Assembly: GCA_022457155.1 (NCBI GenBank) | Contig: JAJGOT010000205.1 | Span: 641,001-705,000, forward strand | Reading direction: 5' to 3' | Length of the DNA: 64,000 nt | Source of the DNA: Cladopsammia gracilis | Taxonomy: Eukaryota > Cnidaria > Anthozoa > Scleractinia > Dendrophylliidae | Shown: positions 25,744-34,136 of the stretch, one piece after another | Position numbering within the stretch: position 1 is the first letter of the stretch | How the letters are laid out: each line of letters begins with the position of its first letter | Notes under the pieces: generated by a model | The model's database searches: none | What the model saw: the letters and a program-made list of their open reading frames with translations, nothing else | What the model was told of the DNA's origin: nothing | Program-made: the position numbers and the translations under genes

Positions 25744-28700
25744 TCAATTAAGTTAATTCAAAAAGCAGGCATTGTATCTAAAAATCCAGCTCCCATGTAG
25801 ATTCAGTATAAGATATGTTGTTTAGTGTGTACTGAAGTTCTAGTAATCCATGCAAGGCTCACAGAGGTCCACTGTAAACTGTTGTACACTGTATTGTACA
25901 CAATAGTTTCAGGGAAAATATTGTGCCGTATTTTGTATGATTTAGTAGTTTCTGTGACACGACTGAAATAATGGGATTAAAGTACTATTCTGAACAGTAG
26001 CAAACAGTTTAAACCTCTGAATTAATAAGAACCTAATTAAGAACATAAACAGCCTGAATTCCCACTAAACAGCTAATTTATAAGAACCTATTCAGGCTGA
26101 CTTGTAAAAATGTAGGTTCTTATTAGCAGGTGTTTACTGTATACGAGAAACATTAGACGGAATGTAACAATGCAATCCCACCCACACCGTTTTCCCCTTA
26201 GTTGTTATTGGCATTGTTCTTTGTTTTCTTTCAGGGTTGCTCACTCTACACAAAGACCGCAAGTGCTTATGGCGGTTACGAGGACCTTTAACCTGTTTTT
26301 CTTGTTGTTTTTGTTTTCATAGTACTTCTGTGAAATGCTGTATTTGGAGTGATCTAAAGTTAGCATTGCATTGTTACATTCCATCTCGTGTTTCTCATAT
26401 AATCTATCTAATACCACAGGACTTACGGTCCCTTGTATAATCTGGGATTTTCTTCAAAGGTTTCACTGAATTTTGCGGCAAACGAAAGGCTACTTTTTTC
26501 GTTGTTCTGTTGTTTGCTTTGCTAGGCAAGGGACCCTTAAAGGAGTATTATAAAAAAATCATGAACAAAAAGAACTTCAAACATGTGAGAATCTGCACCC
26601 CATGGCTAGAACCAGAAGACTATCCCAAGCTGCTTGGTAAGTGCTTTCATAGATTAAACGTATGTACAGTGTTGGGTTATATATTATGTATTCGGGTTAT
26701 GTCCTAGGGTTACCAACTTGTTGTGTTTTACTCGTTACCCTCGATGTATCTTCACTTTATACAAACATACCTCACAAAGACTGAATCCAAGCGTGCAGCG
26801 ATTTTCTAGACCGACGACTCAATCCCACTATTCAGACAACCAGACTCTGTGATCTCATCCGCATGATCCTCACCAATAACACGTTTACTTTCAATGGACA
26901 ACACTACCGACAAATTAATGGAACAGCGATGGGCACGAAAATGGCTCCCTCCTACGCCAATCTCTTCATGGGAAAATTTGAGGAACACGCCCTAGCGGGT
27001 GCTTCGCATTCTCCCCTTATCTGGTGGCGTTACATCGACGACATCTTTCTTCTATGGACGCATGGAGAAGAAAAATTAAATGATTTTATCACATACTTAA
27101 ACAACCTACATCCTACAATCAAATTTACCAGTTCCTTCTCCTACAACGAAATCCCCTTCCTTGATGTTAACGTAATGCTCATCAACGGCAGACTGGAAAC
27201 TGACCTTTATGTTAAGCCTACAGACAAGCACCAGTATCTCCTTAAATCATCCTGCCACCCCTCTCACACCAAACAATCCATCCCGTTTAGCATGGCCTTA
27301 CGATTGAGAAGAATTTGTTCTACGGATGAGTACTTTAACACACGTTCGAACGCACTCACATCCCATTTAATCAAGAGAGGATATAAACACCGTTTTATTA
27401 AAGAAGAAATAGAGAAAGTACGTCTGATTCCTCACAGCGAAGCCCTCGAAACATCTAAGAGAAAAGAGTCTAACAGAATCCCATTTGTAGTAACATTTAA
27501 TCCAGCCCTTCCGAACATACGTCGAACCATTTTCAACAATCTGAACATTCTTCGTTCTTCACAACGATGCAAAGCAGCATTCCCTTCTCCATAGTAGCCT
27601 TTGTAAACGTTTCTACTGTTTATTTTTGTTAACCAATCATATTTAATCTTTCATTTGAATCATTTTATATCTTGTAACCGTTTTATTCCATTTTTACTTA
27701 GCTCTTTGTAGCCCCTGATGAAGGTTAGTTTTGCCTAACCGAAATATTGGGCAATAAAATACCCTTTATAGCTGTCCGATCAGCCTTGCATTCAGTTTTA
27801 AGTTTTATTCAATACTGCTGATCCTGATCTACACCAAGATCCGGCTTCACTTCGCCGTGCTGTTTGTCCAAGTGGTCCTTGCTTTATTTGAGAGTTAGAG
27901 GAAAAGTTGACCAATGACCATTTAACCAGTGTCAGCTTTTTGAAATCATATGGTGTTTTGGCGGGACAAAACAATGTAATAAACAAACTAAAGTATGGCA
28001 TAGAAGGTGCAATAATGTTCCATGCCAAACAGAAAAGAAATCAGTACACATGAAATCATTTAACTGGTATTAATTTACGTAGTTTGCATGATCTGGTTGA
28101 TTTATTTGGTAATTGATTGATTCATTAATGCTGATTCCACCATCTTGAATAATATGCCAAGCAAAATCTAGGTACAGTACAAAACTACCAAGTGGAACTG
28201 GAATGAAGTGGGTCAAATTACAGGAGAATACATGCCTGTGAACAGAGTGCCATTGCATAATTTATCCCGGGAATTTATCATGGGTATACCAAATTATACA
28301 TGCAGGCCTCTCAAAATGTGCTGGCAGCCAGCAATTTTGCCACCTATGGGCAATTATTTGCTGCTTAGTTCACACTCATTTTCCCCAGGGCCCCTTTGCA
28401 CTTGGTCCTTTCTGTCTACTACTCTGTTTATATTGCCTATTTCTGTGAGACATTTTGAGAGGGCTGTACATGTATCTCAAAAGGATTATCAACTAAAGAC
28501 AGTTGGCAGTTGAACCTCCTTAATACAGGCACCAAAAGAGATGGACAAAGTACATAAGCTGTCTGTATTAAAGGGGTCGAGTTTATATGGATTTTGGTCT
28601 CTTTGGAACAAAATGAACTGTGTCCGTAGTAGAGAGGTGTCCATATTATAGACTTAGCTGAACAAGGTGCTATTTTAAAAATACTTCCAGGTGCAGCTGA

Positions 28701-30294
28701 CCTTGGTGTGTGTCTTCATAAGTCATCATCAGGACTTGATCTGCCCATGAAGGTCAGTCAGCCAGTCAATCAGTTGGCAAATTAAAAATACTCTGTACTG
28801 ATATTCATTCACTGGAATGGCCTGAAGTAAAGGGGAAAATAATGAAGGTTTAATTTTAAAAGTCAGGTTTTGTTCTTGTCAGGTGGTTGACATGTTTGGA
28901 TGTGGGCTGCCAGTGTGTGCTATACACTTTGATTGGTAAGTAAGCAATTCAAGTTTTGTTAGCCTCAAGTCACTTGCCCTGAGTTGGGATGCAACTTGGA
29001 GATTTCTTCTGTTTGGTAAGGGGGCTGTGTGGCTGGCTTGATCATATAGTTGGTTGCAGATAGCAGATCACTGAGTAAATCAACTGTCTCGAGGTCGGAA
29101 TTGCAACTCTAGTCACTAGGTTTCTGGTCACCCCATCTCCACATGGGACAATAATAATAATTGTTGTCAATAACGTTGTTCTTGTTAATACTCATCTATG
29201 TTGTGGTTTGGCATTTTCTGAGCTTTGTTGATTTAAGAACTCATAAAACAAGTTCAACAATGTGCAAATAAAGTTGACACTCTCCAAACGAATCACAGCA
29301 ACTAGTCAGATTTAGTGTTCAACAATCAGGTTAGTACAAGCTACTTTATTTGCTCCAAGTTCTGTGTGGTGGAATACCTGCTGTCAGATTCATGTCCAAA
29401 AGCCTGTTGCTGAGAAACAAGACTTGGGAGAGCTTAATGAAACAGATTTTACTTTAATTTGTGGCAATTAAAACATTTCCATTATCCCTTTAGCTTACAT
29501 GAGTTGGTGAAACACGAGGAGAATGGATTAATATTCCATGACAGCAGAGAATTGGCTCAACAACTTAAGGTAAGTTAGCCGAGGCTCCTAACTAAAACGA
29601 AGTTGAACAAAATGTAGGATTTGCAAACAAAAGCCCATAGTTTTAAAATACAGAAGAATCTCGCTAACTCAAACAAGATGCAGAATCCCCTGCTTCACAT
29701 CGTGCGATAATTTAACAAACCTTTTTTTGTTTTCCCTTACGGTTTGAGTTATCAGGATTCTACAGTACATGTACTGTGTAGACTAGACTCCCCCCCCCCC
29801 CCCCACCCAGTCGGATGCTTGTCATAAATTTGGAAGGGAGTCCCTAAAATTAAGGTACCAGAATGTCGTATTATGGGTTTGGCCCTATTAATATAATGTT
29901 TGCCACAAAACTGTCTTCTTAAGGTACGACGACCATCCTCGTCACTTTTATATTTGAGTTAACCCCCGAATAGACAAACGTTGCATCCTCTGGAAACTGA
30001 CTAAGGGAGGATTGAAGATTTTACAACGTTTACTTTGTTCAAAAGATAAGAGATAGTATCTGGAATTTTTATATTAACTTTATTGTCTTATTTATTGCAT
30101 TGCTGCACCATTCTAATAATTGATTCTTCTTTCCTCGTGTGATTTCCGTTTTTTTTTTACAGAAACTCTTTAGAGGCTTTCCCTTGAGCAAGCCATTGCT
30201 CACAAGTTACAAAGAAAACCTTGCAAGTTTCCAAAGGACTCGATGGGATGCAAGTTGGAATAAGATTGTCCGACCATTACTGAAGAACAGATGA
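6596..30294 (+). CDS. ALG1: ALG1 beta-1,4-mannosyltransferase, 15 exons
   Basis: Adds the first mannose from GDP-mannose to chitobiosyl-diphosphodolichol on the cytosolic ER face (family GT33). Coding exons: 6596-6794, 13260-13340, 15027-15133, 15834-15985, 16166-16255, 16520-16586, 16818-16867, 18195-18316, 19515-19553, 19947-20009, 26526-26636, 28691-28752, 28883-28935, 29494-29569, 30163-30294. They total 1404 nt, giving 467 residues (human about 464), with no frame break. Visible features are an N-terminal membrane anchor (about residues 3-20), [14 protein letters not shown] (38-51), [56 protein letters not shown] and [12 protein letters not shown] (about 370-381). All are hallmark ALG1 blocks. 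I chose ATG 6596; an in-frame TTG at 6587 is not needed. All introns are GT-AG except intron 6 (GC-AG). Introns 1 and 10 (about 6.5 kb each) are packed with mobile DNA. Exon borders are by eye; the 39-nt exon 9 is supported by frame and homology. Confidence 0.93.
6815..6953. mobile_element. Diverged fold-back MITE, GTTCAAAAG family
   Basis: Left GGCCCCAGGTGTTCAAAAG and right TTTTGAACAACCCGGGC are inverted counterparts; internal TTATCCATTGGATAAG resembles the better copy at 20521-20665. It starts 20 bp after the exon 1 donor of ALG1. Confidence 0.5.
7089..7339. mobile_element. Inverted-repeat element in ALG1 intron 1
   Basis: Left TTAATTACAGCTAAGGGGGG and right CCCCCTTACCTGTAATTAA are inverted, within longer ends starting GGTACTGTT and ending AACAGTCCC. 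About 251 bp, non-coding. Confidence 0.6.
7500..7570 (-). mobile_element. LINE/SINE-like 3' tail, minus strand
   Basis: CAAACAAACAAACAAAACTT followed by TATTAGACATAAAAAC reads on the minus strand as an AATAAAG signal followed by a TTTG-repeat tail. That form is seen at the 3' ends of some CR1/L2-like retroelements. The body cannot be traced with confidence. Confidence 0.35.
7571..8458. other. ALG1 intron 1, no recognised feature
   Basis: AT-rich intronic sequence. The CTGCAATATTTTTAATATTG block at 8011-8030 is partly self-complementary and repeated once. No coding evidence; open frames here have no recognisable similarity. Confidence 0.4.
8459..9722. mobile_element. Inverted-repeat element, 1.26 kb
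   Basis: Left ATTGAAGAGCTGAGGGCATA and right, read in reverse, ATTGAAGGGCTGAGAGCATA are inverted repeats of about 45 bp that continue through ACCAACCTATGTCGAATTTT. The body is shared with the truncated copy at 3476-4457. I see no transposase; a 134-codon minus-strand frame across the right end is low complexity. Confidence 0.65.
9739..9879. mobile_element. Fold-back MITE, ATGTTGTGGT family
   Basis: Left ATGTTGTGGTGCAATTTTGT and right ACAAAATTGCACCACAACAT are near-perfect inverted repeats extending to about 45 bp each, with a loop of about 45 bp. One of a family with 16928-17087 and related pieces. Confidence 0.7.
9880..10490. other. ALG1 intron 1, weak internal repeat
   Basis: Two stretches (about 10020-10160 and 10220-10350) repeat the same order of blocks: a GGGGGT/GGGGTT stretch, CCACCGCACTGT-like, AAGTGCTAATTTCAT-like, then AGCTAAAATCGAAGAT-like. 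This suggests an old tandem duplication of about 190 bp. No coding evidence. Confidence 0.4.
10491..12149. repeat. Giant inverted repeat, arms about 630-790 bp
   Basis: The left end ATTGAAGGGCTCCCGGCAAG and the right end ...CTTGCCAGGAGGCCTTCAAT are inverted, and complementarity continues through most of the 1.66 kb. Paired blocks include CAAACCTTACT near 10831 with AGTAAGGTTTG near 11960, CTTGAGAACTACCTTTTTCC with its counterpart near 11810, and ATTACATTCCTCC near 11262 with GGAGGAATGTAAT near 11524. The left arm carries about 230 extra bp (about 10515-10745). A transcript of this ALG1 intron could fold into a very long hairpin. Several short open frames inside are byproducts. Confidence 0.75.
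12150..13259. other. ALG1 intron 1, 3' part
   Basis: A pyrimidine-rich stretch (about 12180-12375, TTTC/CTTT runs) is followed by unremarkable AT-rich sequence. Short open frames at 12247-12564 and 12595-12981 have no recognisable similarity. The intron ends TTAAATTTTAG before exon 2. Confidence 0.4.
13341..15026. other. ALG1 intron 2, no recognised feature
   Basis: Contains a C-rich tract near 13371-13388 (CCCCCACCCCC type) and a GGAGGAGG purine run near 14660. I see no exon, intact mobile element or RNA gene. Confidence 0.35.
16000..16100. mobile_element. Small inverted-repeat element in ALG1 intron 4
   Basis: GGGCCGAGCTTAGTCTCCTA near the left and TAGGAGACTAGGTCTTAGCC near the right are inverted over about 20 bp around a roughly 50-bp centre. 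Confidence 0.45.
16587..16817 (+). other. GC-AG intron (ALG1 intron 6)
   Basis: Exon 6 ends ...CACAAG and the intron starts GCAAGT, the classic strong consensus of the minor GC donor class (AG|GCAAGT). It ends TTTCAG before CTTTTTGAAAAACT. Only this junction joins TQHK to LFEKL in frame, matching the LQHRLF-type block of the family. The nearest GT (16591-16592) would leave phase 1 before a phase-0 acceptor and break the frame. Confidence 0.85.
16928..17087. mobile_element. Fold-back MITE, ATGTTGTGGT family
   Basis: Left ATGTTGTGGTTCAAATTTTT and right AAAAATTTGAACCACAACAT are inverted, and the arms run about 65 bp. A second copy lacking the outer end follows at about 17232-17308 (left TTTATTTTCCTCTGTCTCGG, right CTGAGACAGGAAAATAAA). 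Confidence 0.7.
17309..17370. repeat. Interspersed repeat shared with 60790-60845
   Basis: TTACAGTTCATCAATTTTGA and GTGACAGGCGGTCATGAAAT match, in opposite orientation, the stretch at about 60790-60845. A dispersed repeat of unknown type. Confidence 0.5.
17424..17970. mobile_element. TTAA-target element, 547 bp, long inverted ends
   Basis: Inverted ends AGTGTACCTAACCCATAATT (left) and its counterpart ending GGGTTAGGTGCACT (right) are flanked by TTAA on both sides (17420-17423 and 17971-17974). Complementarity runs about 120 bp inward, including TTTTCTGGAGTGTATCTGTG and its reverse. A TTAA target is typical of piggyBac and Kolobok elements. No transposase is encoded. Confidence 0.75.
18317..19514. 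other. ALG1 intron 8, no recognised feature
   Basis: AT-rich intron. A C-run (about 19415-19425) lies within a GC-richer patch (about 19245-19430) that could be a repeat remnant. It ends TTTTTATAG before the 39-nt exon 9. Confidence 0.35.
20521..20665. mobile_element. Fold-back MITE, GTTCAAAAG family
   Basis: Left GGCCCTGGTTGTTCAAAAGA and right CTTTTGAACAACCTGGGCC are inverted, continuing through GGATAGCACTATACACCGG and its counterpart. 145 bp in ALG1 intron 10. Confidence 0.7.
22063..22089 (+). repeat. Poly-G tract, 27 G
   Basis: An uninterrupted run of G inside the DIRS-like element, just upstream of its RT region. Similar homopolymers occur at 34140-34157 (G) and 54003-54030 (C). Length may be unreliable for sequencing reasons. 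Confidence 0.85.
22148..22864. mobile_element. TTAA-target element inside the DIRS RT region
   Basis: Inverted ends GGTTACAGTGTACCTTCGGG and, on the right, GAAGGTACACTGTAACC are flanked by TTAA at 22144-22147 and 22865-22868. Length 717 bp, no transposase. The left flank encodes V-K-L-D and the right flank resumes at D-A-Y-F, so the element sits in the RT motif A block of the DIRS-like element. Confidence 0.8.
23166..23545 (-). mobile_element. Penelope-like terminal-repeat fragment with hammerhead-like motif
   Basis: This stretch breaks the DIRS-like element after its FVINL block. It shares the order AAACTGTGG..GCGTCG, GTGAA, TTTGGTTTTA, GTAAATTAGCC and GCTGACGTTTCGAGCGCTAG with about 51620-52070. 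On the minus strand 23284-23316 reads CCGACGAAGGGCTAGCGCTC then GAAACGTCAGC, close to a type I hammerhead ribozyme core (CUGANGA ... GAAA ... GUC) of the sort reported in terminal repeats of Penelope-like elements. Position 4 of the core is C instead of U, so it is probably inactive. Borders approximate. Confidence 0.5.
24593..24683 (+). repeat. ATT/TTA microsatellite
   Basis: About 90 bp of imperfect TTA repeats with short breaks (TTTTTATTATTTA, TTAATATTA) after the DIRS-like remnant in ALG1 intron 10. Confidence 0.9.
24890..26139. mobile_element. mariner-like element split by a TTAA element
   Basis: Left CAGTAAACACCCGCTTATAA and right TTATTAGCAGGTGTTTACTG are inverted ends with TA on each side (24888-24889, 26140-26141). 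Internal inverted blocks include AAGAACCCATTCAGCCTGAC and its counterpart near 26090. It contains the 722-bp TTAA element at 25018-25739, leaving about 525 bp of its own. No transposase. Confidence 0.75.
25018..25739. mobile_element. TTAA-target element, GGACGTTCGCGCCC ends
   Basis: Left GGACGTTCGCGCCCAAAATG and right GGGCGCGAACGTCC are inverted, flanked by TTAA at 25014-25017 and 25740-25743. 722 bp, non-coding; youngest layer of the nest in ALG1 intron 10. Confidence 0.8.
26731..27790 (+). mobile_element. Penelope-like retroelement, 3' part of RT
   Basis: In frame from 26731 the translation reads [17 protein letters not shown], hits a TGA at 26782-26784, then continues open from 26863 (first ATG) to a TAG at 27592-27594. 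Visible RT features are the motif A aspartate in [29 protein letters not shown], the catalytic [12 protein letters not shown] (YxDD type) and [34 protein letters not shown] and [15 protein letters not shown] follow. This set is diagnostic of Penelope-like RTs. The usual C-terminal GIY-YIG nuclease is absent: the frame stops after AAFPSP, apparently through a 1-nt loss, and a 3' UTR-like sequence with a hammerhead-like motif follows. It lies in sense in ALG1 intron 11 and is probably dead (5' truncation, one nonsense codon, no nuclease). Confidence 0.85.
27711..27765 (+). ncRNA. Hammerhead-like ribozyme motif of the Penelope-like element
   Basis: CTGATGA (27715-27721) is followed by stem II GGTTAG (27723-27728) and CTAACC (27735-27740) around a TTTTGC loop, then GAAA (27741-27744). 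TATT-GGGC-AATA could form a short stem III. The core CUGAUGA...GAAA and its place after a Penelope RT fit known associations. An A between the core and stem II, and no clear NUH cleavage triplet after stem III, argue against full activity. Confidence 0.45.
28509..28665. mobile_element. Possible pogo/Tigger-like end
   Basis: CAGTTGAACCTCCTTAATAC (28507-28526) resembles the TIR start of the better-defined element at 42960-43104 (CAGTGGAACCTCC in reverse). No clear right end was seen. Tentative remnant in ALG1 intron 11. Confidence 0.3.
29649..29765. mobile_element. Short pogo/mariner-like element in ALG1 intron 14
   Basis: Left AGAATCTCGCTAACTCAAAC and right GTTTGAGTTATCAGGATTCT are inverted ends next to TA dinucleotides. 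About 115 bp, non-coding. A 15-nt C tract follows near 29791-29805. Confidence 0.55.
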
Positions 30295-30374
30295 CGAATT
30301 TTACGTAGTTCACATTAAAATTAAAAAAATTGATATTAGCTCGTAGTTCACATTATTAAAATTGATATCATTAG

Positions 30375-30516
30375 AATAAATTAATGGAAACTGAAATGTC
30401 ATCTATGAGATTCCCGAGGACACTCACTAGTGAAGATATTTCGATTTTCGAGTTGTTACATTTTTTTTGGAACTGTAGCATATCCAAACAAGGTATAGCG
30501 CATTTGCCTAAATAAA
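30375..30516 (+). terminator. Candidate ALG1 polyadenylation signals
   Basis: AATAAA occurs at 30375-30380 and again at 30511-30516, 81 and 217 nt after the ALG1 stop codon. Either could direct 3' end formation; which is used cannot be told from sequence alone. Confidence 0.5.
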
Positions 30517-30551
30517 ATGGATTTTTGTACATGCTGGCACAAAATTGTTAA

Positions 30552-30936
30552 AGGGACACTGTCACCTAATTTTAGTATCACTTTGAAAAGCCAAAAAACA
30601 TATTTGTTTCAATGAAAACCTTCGAAATAATGGTCCAGTTTTGTTAACAAATACTCTTCGAGTGCACAGAAACTAGTATTCGTTATCTTTGGCTGTGGAT
30701 GGCCAGGATGGAAATGGATTGCAACTTGAAAAAAATGGCCAATTTTTTCAAGTTGCTCTCAAGAGTCGTGGAAAAATCGCAGAAAAACTTATTATGTTTT
30801 TTTTTTCCTTGAAGAAATCACTTGATATTATCATCTTGGTGTTCTAAAAGCAATTTTATGTTTGAGCAAAGGTACTTTGTCATATATTTAGTGCATTTTG
30901 ACCAAAACAAAGCAAAATCTGCGTGACAATGCCCCT
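30552..30936. mobile_element. TTAA-target element, AGGGACACTGTC ends
   Basis: Left AGGGACACTGTCACC and right GTGACAATGCCCCT are inverted and flanked by TTAA at 30548-30551 and 30937-30940. 385 bp. A lone end of the same type (GACAGTGTCCCTTTAA) lies at 18159-18174, just before ALG1 exon 8. Confidence 0.75.
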
Positions 30937-30940
30937 TTAA

Positions 30941-32860
30941 AGAAAACCCTTAATAGTTTACTGAGACACAACAAAAGTAGAATTAAAAAAAGTTACCGCA
31001 TAAATACCCCTTGTCTTATTCACTGGCACTCGTATACTACCCGGGCTCCAGAGGACCGTTCCCTAAATATCAAGTAAAATAAACTGCATAAACGGTTAGC
31101 AGAAGCTCCAGACTCGTTTTTTTTTCTCTCGGCGACGCGTTGAGCCTTGTTGCTTCTGCGCTTGCACGCGGGTTTTCACAAAAAAAATAAAACCTGTGGT
31201 ATCCAGATTGAATTAGGCATTGGAATTCAGAAATGTTGCTTTCAGTGGTGGAGTGAGGAGTTTTCAACTTTGTTGAACATGGGAACATGTTGAACATGTT
31301 GAACATGGGAACATGTTTTCAACTTTGTTGAACATGGGGCGCTGGGGAAGAGGCGGCCTCTCCCCAGTCTCGCCGAGCTTGTTTTCGTGATTTGCTCGCC
31401 CGTTCGACTGACTGAAAAGGGAGAGCTAGCTGCACTCACAAATGAGAAGGTGTGGCAACCATATTTGGTAGAAAAAACATGCGTTAGGCCCCGGCTCATC
31501 CATCATTGAAACGTGTTGGCTTGCATTCACACTAAAACGACGAAAAACGGATCAAAAACGGAGGCTTTCGAAAACGTTTTAAAATGCATTGCGATCATTT
31601 TGTTTTGCCTGCCAGGATGAAAACGCAGGCTTTCGACGATTGCGTCACGTCAATTATTCTGATCAGATGCTGTGATCCCAGTCCACATCTGCATAAAAAA
31701 TATCCGTTTTTCGACCGGCCAGGTGAAAACTATACGAAAACGCCAGTATGGATGGGAATTTTTTGATACGGGTCGTTTTATAAATGGATTAGTGTGGTTG
31801 GCGCCCTACTCTAGACTATGGGCGCAATAGAGCCTAAAATAGTTTTGGTCCCCGCGTGAGATAACGATCTGACTGTACTCTTCAGACGGTGTATATCAGC
31901 TTTGCCGGCATACAGTTCCTTTTAACTGCCAAAGTGCAATACTGTTCACAAAAAGAATTCAGAGCATGTTAGTTTCTAGGCTCGACAACCAGCCGCTGTT
32001 CGGGAAACGAGCCCGAGACCGGACGCGAGAAAGCGGCGGAAATCGAGCCTAGTTAGTTTCGCGAAGTCTTGATTATAACTGAAGACAAAGCTATTCCTGT
32101 GGTCTCTGATAAAATTGTCATATAGCGTTCCGGCCTACTTTCTAGTGGACACTTATTAATAAGAAACTAGCCGTATGTGTTGACACTTTTAAGAAGAAAC
32201 AGGTGACAGATAAGCAAAGTATGATTAGTAAAGCCTTTGGCATTCTCTCCCTCGTGTTTGAACTAAAATTATCCTCCCCAGTCGCGATGTATCGCCGATT
32301 TTAGACATTTTACAACCATTCCTTGAGAGAATTTGAACTTCGTTATTTATAAGTAAAAGTTCCTTTATTTCACCCAACTCAGTAACCACCAAACTTTTAG
32401 TGATTTTTTTCGGAGTCAAAATAAGATGCAAAAATATCATGACTGAAAGGCTAATTCATCTTTTCAAAGACTCGATCATTTTTTTCTGGTCTGGGTATTA
32501 AATTAATAACTAAGGCAAAATGGTCTTGTTATCATTTACAGTCATTATTCAGCATTTCTCGCGAAATTATCGATTATTTTTAGTCACAATTTGCCGTTAT
32601 TAAAGATATTCCATGGATGAGTTTCAGCTGAGCGGCAGCTGAGCAAACTAACCGTTTCTTTCAGTTACATGCATTTATCGCCCGTCTCCCGAGTTTACAC
32701 AAAGAATAACTTATTCTTGATTCAAGCTTTGAAGGATATTGCTTCAAGTAAGGTAATTAGGTCGACTTCAACTGGCTTGTCTATCCATGTTTTCAAATGA
32801 AATAACTAATGACAATAATGACTTATTCAGTCACAGTTTATGATTCTGAAATGATTGTAA
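30941..32860. other. Intergenic interval with small repeats
   Basis: No gene recognised. At 31259-31337 short units of the type TTGAACATGGGAACATG repeat several times, with TTTTCAACTTTGTTGAACAT occurring twice. A small fold-back at about 31978-32052 (left TAGGCTCGACAACCAGCCGC, right TCGAGCCTA) has a relative at 44008-44052. Confidence 0.5.
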
Positions 32861-32861
32861 C

Positions 32862-33161
32862 CACAGGTAGCCCAAGCTATATGTGTCACAGCAACCGTTA
32901 CGAGCGAAATTATAAGGATATATAGAGGACCATAGAGTGAAAGCAATGGAACTAAAACTTACTGGAAACGCACTAAATCGCCCCATAAACCAGACAGGAG
33001 ACAAGGAAACACACAAACGAAGTAAGGTAGGCAATTTTATTGAAATCTTGTTTGTATTTTTTTAGCTTCTAGAATGGACCGTTTGTTCTCATACAAATCC
33101 TTATAATTTCGCTCGTAACGGGTACTGTGACACATATAGCTTGGGCTGCCTGTGTTACCAT
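32862..33161. mobile_element. Inverted-repeat element, 300 bp
   Basis: Left AGCCCAAGCTATATGTGTCA and right TGACACATATAGCTTGGGCT are perfect inverted blocks inside arms of about 62 bp (GTTACGAGCGAAATTATAAG and its counterpart). Non-coding. Confidence 0.7.
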
Positions 33162-33778
33162 ACGCGCAGACGTCTCCTATATATAGTAATTACTCATGCG
33201 CGTAGCGGCATGAGGTAAGGTTTCGGCTCCGTTTTTCTTGTTATTATATTTATTATTTTATTTTTTGTCACGATTTTGCATGCAAATTTATGCACGCATA
33301 TTTTAAATTGTACACTTCCGGTTCATAGCTTTGCCACTACACTTCCTGTTTAGTGACTTCCGGCTACCCTGACTTCCGGTAAAAGAGTGTTACTCAAGTG
33401 TCACGACAGTGTCTCCTACAACCCTACTTACATTAGCAATGTTCATGTTTGGTATATATAACACTCAAAAGAATCATTCCCTTCATTGTGGTACAGCCTT
33501 CATTTCCAAAACAATCAATAGTAAACAACGTGGTTTGCAGGAACGATGACTGAATGAAAGGAGTACTCTTCGCCATGTCGGACATCTTCTTATCATGTTT
33601 AAAAATATATCATAAAACTTACTTACGCATGCGCATGAGTATAGGCTGCTAGGAGCCTCTTGTTTATTAAGTTTTAGAGCTTGATGACGTCGCATTAAAA
33701 CCAGCAATAAAAACAGAAAAAAAAAAATCAGCCGAATGAGGCTTGAACCCATCAGACCGTTTCAATACTCAGATACAC

Positions 33779-33985
33779 ACAATAAACTGCAGGGCTGATC
33801 TGACTACGTAAAAAATAGACTTTGCGAGACACCATCACGACAGAAACCGATAAAGTAGGAGACGGTAGGATCGCAACCGACATCTGTTTCAGTTGCGATC
33901 CTACCGTTATCGGTTTCCGGCTGTCGTGATGGTGTCTCGCAAAGTCTATTTTTTACGTAGTCAGATCAGCCCTGCAGTTTATTGT
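33779..33985. repeat. Near-perfect 207-bp palindrome
   Basis: The arms begin ACAATAAACTGCAGGGCTGA and end with its reverse complement. The first 66 bp of each arm are identical by eye; further in, GGTAGGATCGCAAC pairs with GTTGCGATCCTACC. The left arm has about 12 extra bases (AAGTAGGAGAC region), leaving a loop of about 10-15 bp. Such low divergence suggests recent origin or conversion between arms. Confidence 0.85.
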
Positions 33986-34136
33986 ATGTTTGTTCATTTT
34001 TTGGCTGGTTAGGCCTCTCGCAGATCCTCCGTATACCGTAAGCAACATTATCGTTTGCGGTCCTTTGCAGATTTTACTTCTATTTCAGTACTCAGACCGT
34101 GGTGGAACCGGAGTTAAACAACCATCAAACAGGCCT

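Larger units (their letters stand above)
24831..26448. mobile_element. Fold-back element hosting a nested mariner and TTAA element
   Basis: The left arm (24831-24889, continuing at 26140-26175) starts ATCCCAGATTATACAAGGG, and the right arm (about 26365-26448) ends CCCTTGTATAATCTGGGAT. The left arm matches the right arm in reverse over about 90 bp only when 24890-26139 is taken out: GATAGATTA before the gap and TACGAGAAACATTAGACGG after it pair with CCATCTCGTGTTTCTCATA and TAATCTATC. A spacer of about 190 bp separates the arms. Confidence 0.7.

Noticed and set aside
27595..28690. GIY-YIG endonuclease after the Penelope-like RT
   Set aside because: No GIY or YIG-type motif in any frame before the next ALG1 exon; the domain appears deleted.
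33725..33775. tRNA-like B box (GGGTTCAAGCC) on the minus strand, possible SINE
   Set aside because: No matching A box at the right distance and no tRNA fold could be drawn.
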